Shown: positions 1 to 5,282, numbered from the stretch's first letter. The stretch is 6,481 nt of DNA from Pseudomonadota bacterium (GCA_022360335.1 JAKSCZ010000063.1:1-6481); one strand, 5' to 3'. Notes: generated by a model from the sequence alone, not told the origin. Program-made: numbers and translations.

Positions 1-242
1 CCCGGCGTGTCGATGATGTTCAGCGTGTGGCCGTTCCACTGGCAGCTCGTCGCGGCCGACTGGATCGTGATACCGCGTTCCTGCTCCTGCTCCATGAAAT
101 CCGTCGTGGCCTCGCCGTCGTGGACCTCGCCGGTCTTGTGAATCTTGCCCGTGAGCTTGAGGATGCGTTCCGTCGTCGTCGTCTTGCCGGCGTCGACGTG
201 CGCGAAGATACCGATGTTCCTGTAAACGCTGAGGTCTTTCAT
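1..242 (-). CDS. fusA: Translation elongation factor G, N-terminal part (second-paralogue type)
   Basis: This is the start of a translational GTPase that moves tRNA and mRNA through the ribosome and also acts in ribosome recycling. Only the first 80 codons plus two bases are present; the gene runs off the left edge. The G1 P-loop AHVDAGKTTTTER lies at residues 14-26, the switch I region RGITI at 56-60 and the G3 motif DTPG at 78-81, all intact. The wording GIFAHVDAGK, TGKIHKTGEVHDGEATTDF and ITIQSAAT resembles the second EF-G found in many gammaproteobacteria (fusA2/fusB) more than the str-operon copy, which usually reads GISAHIDAGKT. That assignment is from memory of the family. The ATG at 242 has a Shine-Dalgarno GGAAGAG seven bases upstream. 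No str-operon neighbour (rpsL, rpsG, tuf) is visible upstream; the preceding gene on this strand is a metallopeptidase 277 bases away. Confidence 0.93.
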   Translation of the reverse strand, partial: MKDLSVYRNIGIFAHVDAGKTTTTERILKLTGKIHKTGEVHDGEATTDFMEQEQERGITIQSAATSCQWNGHTLNIIDTP

Positions 243-274
243 GCCACTGCTCTTCCGTATCGTCCCGCACCCAT
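239..274 (-). CDS. Possible 11-codon upstream ORF overlapping the EF-G start
   Basis: On the minus strand an ATG at 274 opens MGAGRYGRAVA and stops at TGA (241-239). The stop overlaps the EF-G ATG as ATGA, an arrangement typical of translational coupling. The only upstream purine stretch is a weak GAGAG about ten bases before its ATG. An ORF this short can arise by chance, so this is a candidate leader peptide and not an established gene. Confidence 0.2.
   Translation of the reverse strand: MGAGRYGRAVA
250..256 (-). promoter_or_regulatory. Ribosome binding site of EF-G gene
   Basis: Read on the minus strand this is GGAAGAG, seven bases before the ATG at 242. It supports that start, which also gives the expected short N-terminus before the P-loop. 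It lies inside the possible upstream ORF at 239-274. Confidence 0.6.
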
Positions 275-420
275 AACGCGAACGGCTCTCAATGCCCGTT
301 CAAGCGAGAACCCGTCAAATCTGTCGCGGTGGGTGCACGTATTTCAGCCGGTCCCAAGGCGCTTTTCCCGGCAGGTCAGTGCCGCTCTGCAATCGGGTCG
401 GGACGGGCTTTCGGGCGCGG

Positions 421-429
421 ATGATAGCA
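421..429 (-). promoter_or_regulatory. Extended -10 promoter element, probably for EF-G
   Basis: The minus strand reads TGCTATCAT, an extended -10 (TGn followed by a hexamer matching TATAAT at five of six positions). No good -35 is present, which is common for extended -10 promoters. Transcription would start near 414 and give a leader of about 170 bases before EF-G. It is the best promoter-like element I see in the 243-519 intergenic region, which otherwise holds an AT-rich patch (495-522) and one hairpin. Confidence 0.45.
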
Positions 430-447
430 GTGGAGTCGTCCCTAAAC

Positions 448-468
448 CAGCCCATTTCCGAGGGGCTG
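448..468 (-). terminator. Weak hairpin downstream of the metallopeptidase gene
   Basis: CAGCCC (448-453) and GGGCTG (463-468) form a six-base-pair stem with a nine-base loop. On the minus strand it lies about 50 bases after the metallopeptidase stop and is followed by GTTTAGGG, so there is no proper U tract. It could be a weak terminator or simply structure just upstream of the EF-G promoter. Confidence 0.22.
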
Positions 469-519
469 CGCGGGAGGCGGCGGTTGGTAGGGTAATGTTA
501 AATAAATCAATAAGTTATG

Positions 520-1203
520 TTACCTCCGCAGGATCGCGATCCAGCGTGCGATATTGAGCAGACTCATCAGGGATGCGGAAACGTAGGTCAGCGCGGCTGC
601 CGTCAGCAGGCGGCGGGCGTGCGGCCTGTCGACCGCCTTCAGAATGCGATGCTCCTCGAGCATCGGCAGGGCGCGGGCGAAACTCGCATTGAACTCGGTC
701 GGCAGGGTCACCAGGTGTACGACGGCCGACGTCCCCAGCGTCACGAGCCCCGCCGCAAACGTCAGCAGCCCGACGGCGGGCGTCCTGCTCAGGAGCCCGA
801 GGAACGGCGAGACCATCAGGACGCCTGCGCCGATCTTCTCGATGCCGCGCGTCGCCCTGACGAGGCGCGTCCGCATCCGCAGCGGGCCATACGCGTCACG
901 GTCCTGAACGGCATGGCCGACCTCGTGCGCCGCAACCGTGATCGCCGTCAGCGAGCGGCCGCCGAATTTGTCCTCGCTGAGGCGAACGGCCCTGGCCTCC
1001 GGGTCGTAGTGGTCGCCCTGGTCGGTCGTTTCCACGGCGACGGACTGCAGGCCGTGCCGGTCGAGCAGGCGGCGTGCGAGGTCGGCGGCGGTCCCGGGGT
1101 AGCGATCGGCCGGTACGCTGTAGCGGTCGAGGACTCGGGACACCCAGATCGCGGGCCCGAACACCGCGATGCACAGCACGACGATGAAGATGGCGATTGT
1201 CAT
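520..1203 (-). CDS. Membrane zinc metallopeptidase, YugP-like (Zn_peptidase_2 family)
   Basis: The 227-residue protein matches the pattern of the YugP/DUF-type neutral zinc metallopeptidases (PF04298). A first hydrophobic segment spans residues 2-22. The family block YDPEARAVRLSED is at 66-78 and the zinc motif HEVGH at 93-97, where two His ligands flank the catalytic Glu94. Further hydrophobic segments at about 123-167 are followed by the conserved LPTEFNAS at 167-174, whose Glu170 is the likely third zinc ligand. A C-terminal hydrophobic stretch covers about 198-225. The active site would lie at the membrane; substrates of this family are poorly known. Length is normal for the family and the key residues are intact. 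The ATG at 1203 has only a CAGG abutting it, but a TGCTAGATT extended -10 ends six bases before the ATG, so the transcript may be leaderless. The gene diverges from the transporter at 1253. An AT-rich patch beginning at its stop leads into the EF-G upstream region. Confidence 0.88.
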   Translation of the reverse strand: MTIAIFIVVLCIAVFGPAIWVSRVLDRYSVPADRYPGTAADLARRLLDRHGLQSVAVETTDQGDHYDPEARAVRLSEDKFGGRSLTAITVAAHEVGHAVQDRDAYGPLRMRTRLVRATRGIEKIGAGVLMVSPFLGLLSRTPAVGLLTFAAGLVTLGTSAVVHLVTLPTEFNASFARALPMLEEHRILKAVDRPHARRLLTAAALTYVSASLMSLLNIARWIAILRR

Positions 1204-1209
1204 CCTGTT

Positions 1210-1218
1210 AATCTAGCA
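1210..1218 (-). promoter_or_regulatory. Extended -10 for the metallopeptidase, placed for leaderless transcription
   Basis: The minus strand reads TGC followed by TAGATT, then six bases, then the ATG at 1203. TAGATT matches TATAAT at four positions and the TGn adds support. The predicted start of transcription falls on or next to the A of the ATG. On the plus strand the same bases contain TAATCT (1209-1214) and TAGCAT (1214-1219), either of which could serve the divergent transporter gene. Only 49 bases separate the two start codons, so any promoters must overlap. Confidence 0.4.
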
Positions 1219-1252
1219 TGCGGCCGACACGAGACAGGGAGTGCAAACAGCG

Positions 1253-3025
1253 GTGACCACAGACCAGGTACTGGTATTCGGCTTGTGCACGTTCGTGTTC
1301 GTCTTCCTCATCTGGGGCCGCTGGCGCTACGATCTCGTCGCCTTCGTCGCACTGCTGATTGCGCTGCTGACCGGCGTCGTGCCGAAAGACCAGGCGTTCT
1401 CCGGTTTCGGGCACCCGGCAACGGTCATCATCGCGCTGGTATTGATCGTAAGCCGCGGCCTGTCGGGCTCCGGCGCGATCGAGCTCGTCGCCCGCTACAT
1501 CGTCGACGCATCGCGTAAGCTGGCGGCACACATCACGATCATGTCGGGTCTCGCTGCCGGGCTGTCGGCACTCATGAACAACGTCGCGGCGCTGGCCCTG
1601 TTGATGCCGGTCGACATGCAGGCCGCGAAGAAGGCCGGACGCAGCCCGTCGCTGTCCCTGATGCCCCTGTCGTTTGCCTCGATCCTGGGCGGCATGATCA
1701 CGTTGATCGGTACGCCGCCCAATATCGTCATTGCCGAGTATCGCGGCGATGCGTTCGGCGAACCCTACCGGATGTTCGACTTCGCCCCCGTCGGCCTGGC
1801 GTGCGCGATCGTCGGCGTGGCCTACGTCGCCCTGATCGGCTGGCGGCTGCTGCCCGGGGGACGCCAGTCCGCCGATGCCGGCAGGGACCAGTTCGACCTC
1901 GAGGATTATATTGCCGAGGTTCGCGTACCCGAAGGCTCACCGGTCATCGGCCGGCGTGTCCGCGACCTCGACCCGGATACGGAGAAAGTCGACGTTGAGA
2001 TCGTCGGCCTGGTGCGGCACGGCAAGCGCCTGCCGGGCATGGCACGGATTGCCGAGATCAGGCCCGGCGACATCCTGATCGTCGAGGCGAGCCCGGACGG
2101 CATCGAGGAAGCCCTCGGCGCCCTGCAACTCGAGTACGTGGGCAGGGGCGAGGGCAGGCTGGACAGCAAGGACCTGGTCCTGCAGGAGGTCCTGGTCCCC
2201 GAGTCGTCGAGGCTCGCAGGCCGCTCGGCCATGTCGGTGCGTCTGCTGTATCGCTACCGCGTCGCACTCGTCGGCGTGTCGCGGCAGGGCAAACGGTTTC
2301 GCGAGAAGATCCGGGCGCTCACGTTGCAGCCCGGCGACGTGTTGCTGTTGCTCGGCGGCGAGGACCGGGTCAACGACGTCACCCGGCGTCTCGGACTGTT
2401 GCCGCTCGTCGATCGCGGCCACAGCGTGATCCGGCGCGACAAGGCCTGGTGGGCCGTCGGTATCTTCGCCGCCGCGATCGCCGCTGCCAGCATCGGCTGG
2501 GTCTACCTGCCGATCGCGCTCGGCTGTGTCGTCGCGCTGTTCCTGCTGCTGGATATCGTGCCGCTCCGCGACGTTTACAATTCGGTGGAGTGGCCCGTCA
2601 TCGTGCTGCTCGGCTCGATGATCCCGATCGGCGGTGCGCTCGAGGCGACCGGCGGGACGGTACTGATCGCACAGGGAATCGTCGACGTGTCGTCGGGGTT
2701 CTCCCCCATCGTCGTACTGGCGCTGCTCGTCGTCGTGACCATGACGCTGTCCGACGTGATGAACAATACGGCCACGGCCGTGATCGCAGCGCCGATCGCG
2801 GTCGAGATCGCGGCGCGGCTCGGCGTCGATCCGGATCCGTTCCTGATGGCGGTGGCAGTCGCCGCGTCGTGCGCCTTCCTGACGCCGATCGGTCACAAGA
2901 ACAACACGATCATCATGGGCCCGGGCGGCTATCGCTTCGGGGACTACTGGCGCATGGGACTGCCGCTCGAGATCCTGATCGTCGCCGTCTCCGTCCCCGC
3001 GCTGATCACGTTCTGGCCGCTCTAG
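1253..3025 (+). CDS. SLC13/DASS-type anion transporter with two RCK_C domains
   Basis: This is a 590-residue inner-membrane permease of the divalent anion:Na+ symporter / ion transporter superfamily, of the kind that carries a cytoplasmic regulatory insert. The first membrane half (about 5-200) holds LMNNVAALALLMPV (107-120) and GGMITLIGTPPNIV (146-159). Two RCK_C (TrkA-C, PF02080) domains follow at about 220-287 and 307-379, each ending in a PGD-I/V-L strand. The second half (about 398-590) holds SDVMNNTATA (500-509) and, at 538-554, a near match to the Na+:sulfate symporter signature (SCAF, TPIG, then NNTII). Paired NN motifs and TP turns are the expected inverted repeat of the fold. Relatives carry sulfate, phosphate or dicarboxylates; the substrate cannot be read here. 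RCK_C domains usually sense a small ligand. A GTG at 1253 gives the family-like start MTTDQVLVF, with GGAG eleven bases upstream; a GTG at 1241 would add four residues but has no spaced ribosome site. Confidence 0.9.
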   Translation: MTTDQVLVFGLCTFVFVFLIWGRWRYDLVAFVALLIALLTGVVPKDQAFSGFGHPATVIIALVLIVSRGLSGSGAIELVARYIVDASRKLAAHITIMSGLAAGLSALMNNVAALALLMPVDMQAAKKAGRSPSLSLMPLSFASILGGMITLIGTPPNIVIAEYRGDAFGEPYRMFDFAPVGLACAIVGVAYVALIGWRLLPGGRQSADAGRDQFDLEDYIAEVRVPEGSPVIGRRVRDLDPDTEKVDVEIVGLVRHGKRLPGMARIAEIRPGDILIVEASPDGIEEALGALQLEYVGRGEGRLDSKDLVLQEVLVPESSRLAGRSAMSVRLLYRYRVALVGVSRQGKRFREKIRALTLQPGDVLLLLGGEDRVNDVTRRLGLLPLVDRGHSVIRRDKAWWAVGIFAAAIAAASIGWVYLPIALGCVVALFLLLDIVPLRDVYNSVEWPVIVLLGSMIPIGGALEATGGTVLIAQGIVDVSSGFSPIVVLALLVVVTMTLSDVMNNTATAVIAAPIAVEIAARLGVDPDPFLMAVAVAASCAFLTPIGHKNNTIIMGPGGYRFGDYWRMGLPLEILIVAVSVPALITFWPL

Positions 3026-3030
3026 CGGTC
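3015..3030 (+). repeat. Short hairpin across the transporter stop codon
   Basis: GGCCGC (3015-3020) pairs with GCGGTC (3025-3030), including one G-U, around a four-base loop that contains part of the TAG stop. There is no U tract on either side. It sits in the 42-base gap between the convergent transporter and dipeptidase genes and may weakly end transcription, but the evidence is thin. Confidence 0.2.
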
Positions 3031-3067
3031 TCAACGCCGTTCGTGGCCGACAAGAGGCGCCGCTGCG

Positions 3068-4312
3068 CTACGTCTTGCCCGACGCGCTCGCGGCGCGGGC
3101 CTCGACCGCCTGCCAGACGCGCAGCAGATTTTCACCGAGAATCTTGCGTATGTCCTCCTCGCCGTAACCGCGCTTCAGCAGGCCTTCGATCAGGTTCGGG
3201 TAGGACGAAACGTCCTTGAGCCCGTCGGGCAGTGCGTCGCCGACACCGTCGTAATCCGAGCCGATACCGACGTGATCGATGCCGGCGAGCCCGACGACGT
3301 GGTCGAAATGATCGAGCACGTCGTCGAGTGAGGCATAGACCATCGGACCGTGTTCCTCCGCGTATATCTTCGGATACTCGCGATAGAGGAACGATTCGGT
3401 CAGTTGCGGGTGCGCGAGCAGGTATTCTCTCGCCGCCGCCATGCGCGCGACGCTGTATTCCCGCGAGTCCTGGTTGACGAACATCGAGCCGAAGTTGATC
3501 TGGATGACACCGCCGTTTCCGGCAAGCGCCGCGATCATTTCGTCGCTCATGTTGCGCTCGAAGCCCGGTGTGAAGTGGCGTGCCGACGAATGGGATGCGA
3601 TGACGGGCGCCTGCGTCGTCTCGAGGATCTGCCAGAACGCGTCGTCGGAGACGTGGCTGACGTCCACCATGATGCCGAGACGATTCATTTCGCGAATGAC
3701 CTCGGCGCCGAACTCACTGATGCCCTGCCACCGGCGATGCTCGTCATACGACGAGTCGGACAGGTGATTGGTCTTGCCGTGCGACAGCGAGACGTAGCGG
3801 ATGCCGCGCTTGTAGAAATGCTGCAGGTTTGCGATGTCGCCGTCGATCGGTGAGCCGTTTTCCATGCCCATCGGAAGGGAAACGAGTCCTGCTTCGAACT
3901 GGCTGCGGACATCGGCAACGGAGGTCGCGATCGCGAACTTGTCGGGTGCCGCGGCGACGATGCCTTCGACGATGTCGATCAGTTCGTCGGCGGCCTGTCG
4001 CGATTCCCCCTTCGCCTCCAGGTCCGCCGGTGTGTAAATCGACATGAACGGCGCGTTCAGGCCGCCTTGCACGGCGCGCGGGTAGTCGAAGTCGCCCGTG
4101 CCGGTCCGTTGCGTCACGTCGGCCGGCCTTCCCTTGAGGCGATACGGGACGTCGATATGCGTGTCGACGATGATGCTCGATGCGGCGATGCGCTGCGCTT
4201 CGGCGGCGTAGCCGGGGGTCGAGGTTGCCGAATCCCCGGCCGGGTCGGGGCCTGAATCGCACGCGCCGAGTACCAGTGCGAGTATCAGGGCTCGCGAAAT
4301 CGTCTTCGTCAT
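3068..4312 (-). CDS. Membrane dipeptidase, family M19, predicted lipoprotein
   Basis: A 414-residue M19 (renal dipeptidase type, PF01244) metallopeptidase that would hydrolyse dipeptides using two zinc ions. A lipoprotein signal peptide ends in the lipobox LGAC, with the lipidated Cys18; the next residue is Asp19, which in enteric bacteria keeps lipoproteins in the inner membrane. The metal-binding HxD is in DTHIDVP (50-56; His52, Asp54). The bridging Glu is in GMENG (Glu151), and the other ligands are in DVSH (His220) and SHSSARH (His241). The substrate-binding RN of FERNMSDE is at 252-253 and GSDYDGV at 351-357 supplies the catalytic Asp. All core residues are present and the length fits bacterial members. 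I chose the ATG at 4312 because it starts the signal peptide; 36 codons upstream stay open but would bury it. No Shine-Dalgarno precedes this ATG. The gene is convergent with the transporter and divergent from the DUF4389 gene. Confidence 0.94.
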   Translation of the reverse strand: MTKTISRALILALVLGACDSGPDPAGDSATSTPGYAAEAQRIAASSIIVDTHIDVPYRLKGRPADVTQRTGTGDFDYPRAVQGGLNAPFMSIYTPADLEAKGESRQAADELIDIVEGIVAAAPDKFAIATSVADVRSQFEAGLVSLPMGMENGSPIDGDIANLQHFYKRGIRYVSLSHGKTNHLSDSSYDEHRRWQGISEFGAEVIREMNRLGIMVDVSHVSDDAFWQILETTQAPVIASHSSARHFTPGFERNMSDEMIAALAGNGGVIQINFGSMFVNQDSREYSVARMAAAREYLLAHPQLTESFLYREYPKIYAEEHGPMVYASLDDVLDHFDHVVGLAGIDHVGIGSDYDGVGDALPDGLKDVSSYPNLIEGLLKRGYGEEDIRKILGENLLRVWQAVEARAASASGKT

Positions 4313-4346
4313 GGAAGGGATAGGTTTCTGGTATGAAGGGTCGAAG

Positions 4347-4357
4347 ATTGTAACAAT
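4347..4357. promoter_or_regulatory. Palindromic -10 region shared by divergent genes
   Basis: The 11 bases ATTGTAACAAT form a palindrome with five-base arms around a single central base. On the minus strand it reads TGT followed by TACAAT (4347-4355), an extended -10 with five of six consensus matches, which would start dipeptidase transcription near 4340. On the plus strand it reads TGT followed by AACAAT (4349-4357), a four-of-six match, which would start the DUF4389 transcript near 4364. No convincing -35 is visible in either direction. A symmetrical -10 that fires both ways fits the 97-base gap between the two genes; the palindrome could instead be an operator. Confidence 0.42.
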
Positions 4358-4380
4358 ACGCGGGACGATCGCGTCCAGCG

Positions 4381-4398
4381 TTGCATGCGTCGATGCAA
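4381..4398 (+). repeat. Inverted repeat touching the DUF4389 ribosome site
   Basis: TTGCAT (4381-4386) and ATGCAA (4393-4398) pair perfectly around a six-base loop. The last two bases of the second arm are the first two of the Shine-Dalgarno AAGGAG at 4397-4402. In RNA the hairpin could partly hide the ribosome site; as DNA it could be a small operator downstream of the start of transcription. Confidence 0.35.
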
Positions 4399-4402
4399 GG
4401 AG
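4397..4402 (+). promoter_or_regulatory. Ribosome binding site of the DUF4389 gene
   Basis: AAGGAG lies seven bases before the ATG at 4410. It selects this start over the open frame that extends upstream to an ATG at 4311, which would overlap the dipeptidase start and add 33 residues without family-like content. Confidence 0.7.
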
Positions 4403-4409
4403 CCAACAG

Positions 4410-4760
4410 ATGAGTGACACGAACTCTCCCGCAGATCATGCCTCTGTCGAAGAGAAGCAGCCCGGCAGGATAGAACAGAACGTCAAGTCCCGCGCAACAT
4501 GGACGCGGTTCCTGTTCATGCTGCTGTGTTGCCTGTTCGTCTGGCTGGCGAGCCTCGTCGGCTTCGTCGTGGTGATCCTGGGCTTTCTGATGGTGTTGTT
4601 TACGGGTGAGGTCAATCGCGAGCTGCGCGGAGTCGGGCAGAGCATCGCGGCCTATATTTACGAGAGCGTTCGCTACCTGACCTTCAACACCGACGACCGG
4701 CCGTTCCCGTTCGGCAATCCCTGGCCGTCCGGCGGCACCGAAGAACGGACCGAAGCCTAG
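4410..4760 (+). CDS. DUF4389 domain membrane protein
   Basis: This 116-residue protein matches the pattern of DUF4389 (PF14333), a family of small proteobacterial membrane proteins without a known role. A charged, probably cytoplasmic N-terminus (1-33) precedes a long hydrophobic stretch at about 34-66, which is one long or two tightly packed membrane segments. The characteristic tail follows: LFTGEVNREL at 63-72, SIAAYIYESVRYLTFNTDDRPFPFG at about 78-102, and a short acidic end. The conserved FTGE and the RYLTFN-to-RPFPF region are what identify it. The start is fixed by AAGGAG seven bases upstream. It diverges from the dipeptidase gene across the palindromic -10 region. Its TAG stop is interlocked with the stop of the opposing small gene at 4757, leaving no room for a terminator between them. 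The function is not known and the context does not reveal it. Confidence 0.82.
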   Translation: MSDTNSPADHASVEEKQPGRIEQNVKSRATWTRFLFMLLCCLFVWLASLVGFVVVILGFLMVLFTGEVNRELRGVGQSIAAYIYESVRYLTFNTDDRPFPFGNPWPSGGTEERTEA

Positions 4761-5011
4761 ACAGACATCTCGCGCTGGCCGGGCTGCCAGTGCGTCAGGT
4801 TGACGTGTGCGCCGCCGACTCCCAGGCTGCGCACCCAGCGGGCGGCCGCGTCCAGCGTTACCCAGGTCCTGACTTTTCCCTTGCGCGTTTCGGCGGTAAT
4901 CGGCCCGTTGGGCGTCCTCGCCTCGACGTGAAAGCGCGAACCGTTCGCGATGATGTCGATGGTCTTGACCGCTCCGGCGGCGACCATGGCTTTCAACATG
5001 CGTTCATCCAT
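4757..5011 (-). CDS. Unrecognised 84-residue protein, second gene of the RHH operon
   Basis: I do not recognise this family. The sequence suggests a small soluble alpha/beta protein. An N-terminal helix (about 2-13) is followed by two or three short strands (16-22, 26-32, 37-42) and a basic loop RKGKVRTW (43-50). A helix then covers TLDAAARWVRSLG (52-64), and the tail carries HWQPGQ (74-79). There is no signal peptide or membrane segment. The ATG at 5011 is preceded by GGGGAA at a spacing of five bases, inside the end of the upstream RHH gene; the two frames overlap by eight bases (5004-5011), so translation is probably coupled. A toxin, an RHH partner or a nucleic-acid-binding protein are possible from position and size, but nothing in the sequence proves any of these. 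Its TAG stop overlaps that of the convergent DUF4389 gene. Codon use resembles its neighbours. Confidence 0.72.
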   Translation of the reverse strand: MDERMLKAMVAAGAVKTIDIIANGSRFHVEARTPNGPITAETRKGKVRTWVTLDAAARWVRSLGVGGAHVNLTHWQPGQREMSV

Positions 5012-5198
5012 TCCGATTCCCCGGGTTCGCTTCGTTCCGATCCGGGACGGCGATCCCCGCCTCGGTGCAATGGCGGCGGATCAGCATTTCGACCATGTTC
5101 GCCACGCTGCGGTGCTCACGCGCTGCCGCTTCGCGTACGGCCTGCTTGACGCCGGGCTCGATGCGCAGGTTGAGCGTGGATATCTTGGTGCGTGCCAT
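5004..5198 (-). CDS. Ribbon-helix-helix (Arc/CopG type) DNA-binding protein
   Basis: A 64-residue protein whose first 48 residues fit the ribbon-helix-helix fold. A short strand KISTLNLRIE (5-14) would pair in a dimer and enter the DNA major groove. Helix A covers about 15-28 (PGVKQAVREAAARE). The turn at HRSV (29-32) leads to helix B at about 32-46 (VANMVEMLIRRHCTE). The final 16 residues are polar and probably disordered; in antitoxins such a tail often binds a partner, which is an inference here. No Shine-Dalgarno is seen. A TACACT hexamer ends six bases before the ATG, suggesting a leaderless transcript. The gene overlaps the next one (84 residues) by eight bases. Repeated TGTAACG and GTAA motifs lie over its promoter, as expected for an autoregulated RHH repressor. 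It could be an antitoxin, a stand-alone repressor or a partition-type regulator. Confidence 0.82.
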   Translation of the reverse strand: MARTKISTLNLRIEPGVKQAVREAAAREHRSVANMVEMLIRRHCTEAGIAVPDRNEANPGNRNG

Positions 5199-5204
5199 GG
5201 ATCA

Positions 5205-5234
5205 AGTGTAACGTAATTAAGAAGTAAATGTAAC
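5205..5234 (-). promoter_or_regulatory. Promoter of the RHH operon
   Basis: On the minus strand GTTACA (5229-5234, four of six matches to TTGACA) is followed after 18 bases by TACACT (5205-5210, four of six matches to TATAAT). Transcription would begin at the A of the ATG at 5198. The stretch 5205-5240 is AT-rich compared with its surroundings. Confidence 0.45.
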
Positions 5235-5235
5235 G
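5207..5235. promoter_or_regulatory. Candidate operator: TGTAACG direct repeat and four GTAA boxes
   Basis: TGTAACG occurs at 5207-5213 and again at 5229-5235, 22 bases apart, about two helical turns. GTAA occurs at 5208, 5213, 5224 and 5230, so the inner pair is 11 bases apart and the outer pair 22. One TGTAACG overlaps the proposed -10 and the other the proposed -35 of the RHH operon. RHH repressors usually bind short repeated sites on one DNA face, so this is a natural target for the protein encoded just downstream. Confidence 0.42.
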
Positions 5236-5282
5236 CATTTTGCGGTGTCTGTACGTTGCAGGCGGGCCCGTTACCGCAGCGT

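Noticed and set aside
491..524. GGTAA...TTACC ends around the AT-rich patch as an operator or recombination site
   Set aside because: The arms are five bases and 24 bases apart with no further symmetry, and one arm is part of the metallopeptidase stop region.
27..557. Plus-strand open frame of 176 residues opposite EF-G and its leader
   Set aside because: It is antisense to a certain EF-G N-terminus and carries no recognisable domain.
517..1518. Long plus-strand open frame (333 residues) opposite the metallopeptidase
   Set aside because: It is rich in Arg, Gln, His and Asp with no recognisable motif, and it runs antisense to a gene with an intact HEVGH motif and into the transporter start. 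It is a typical antisense artefact of GC-rich coding DNA.
1937..3034. Long minus-strand open frame (365 residues) opposite the transporter
   Set aside because: Its composition (Asp, Arg, Gln, His-rich, no hydrophobic core) is that of an antisense shadow, and the opposite strand has clear SLC13 and RCK_C motifs.
3744..4439. Minus-strand frame of 231 residues overlapping the dipeptidase
   Set aside because: It is out of frame with the dipeptidase and Arg-rich without motifs; the M19 frame has all metal ligands.
4371..4859. Identical 12-13 base word GCGTCCAGCGTT at 4371-4382 and 4848-4859
   Set aside because: In 6.5 kb of GC-rich sequence about one such match is expected by chance, and one copy lies within a coding region.
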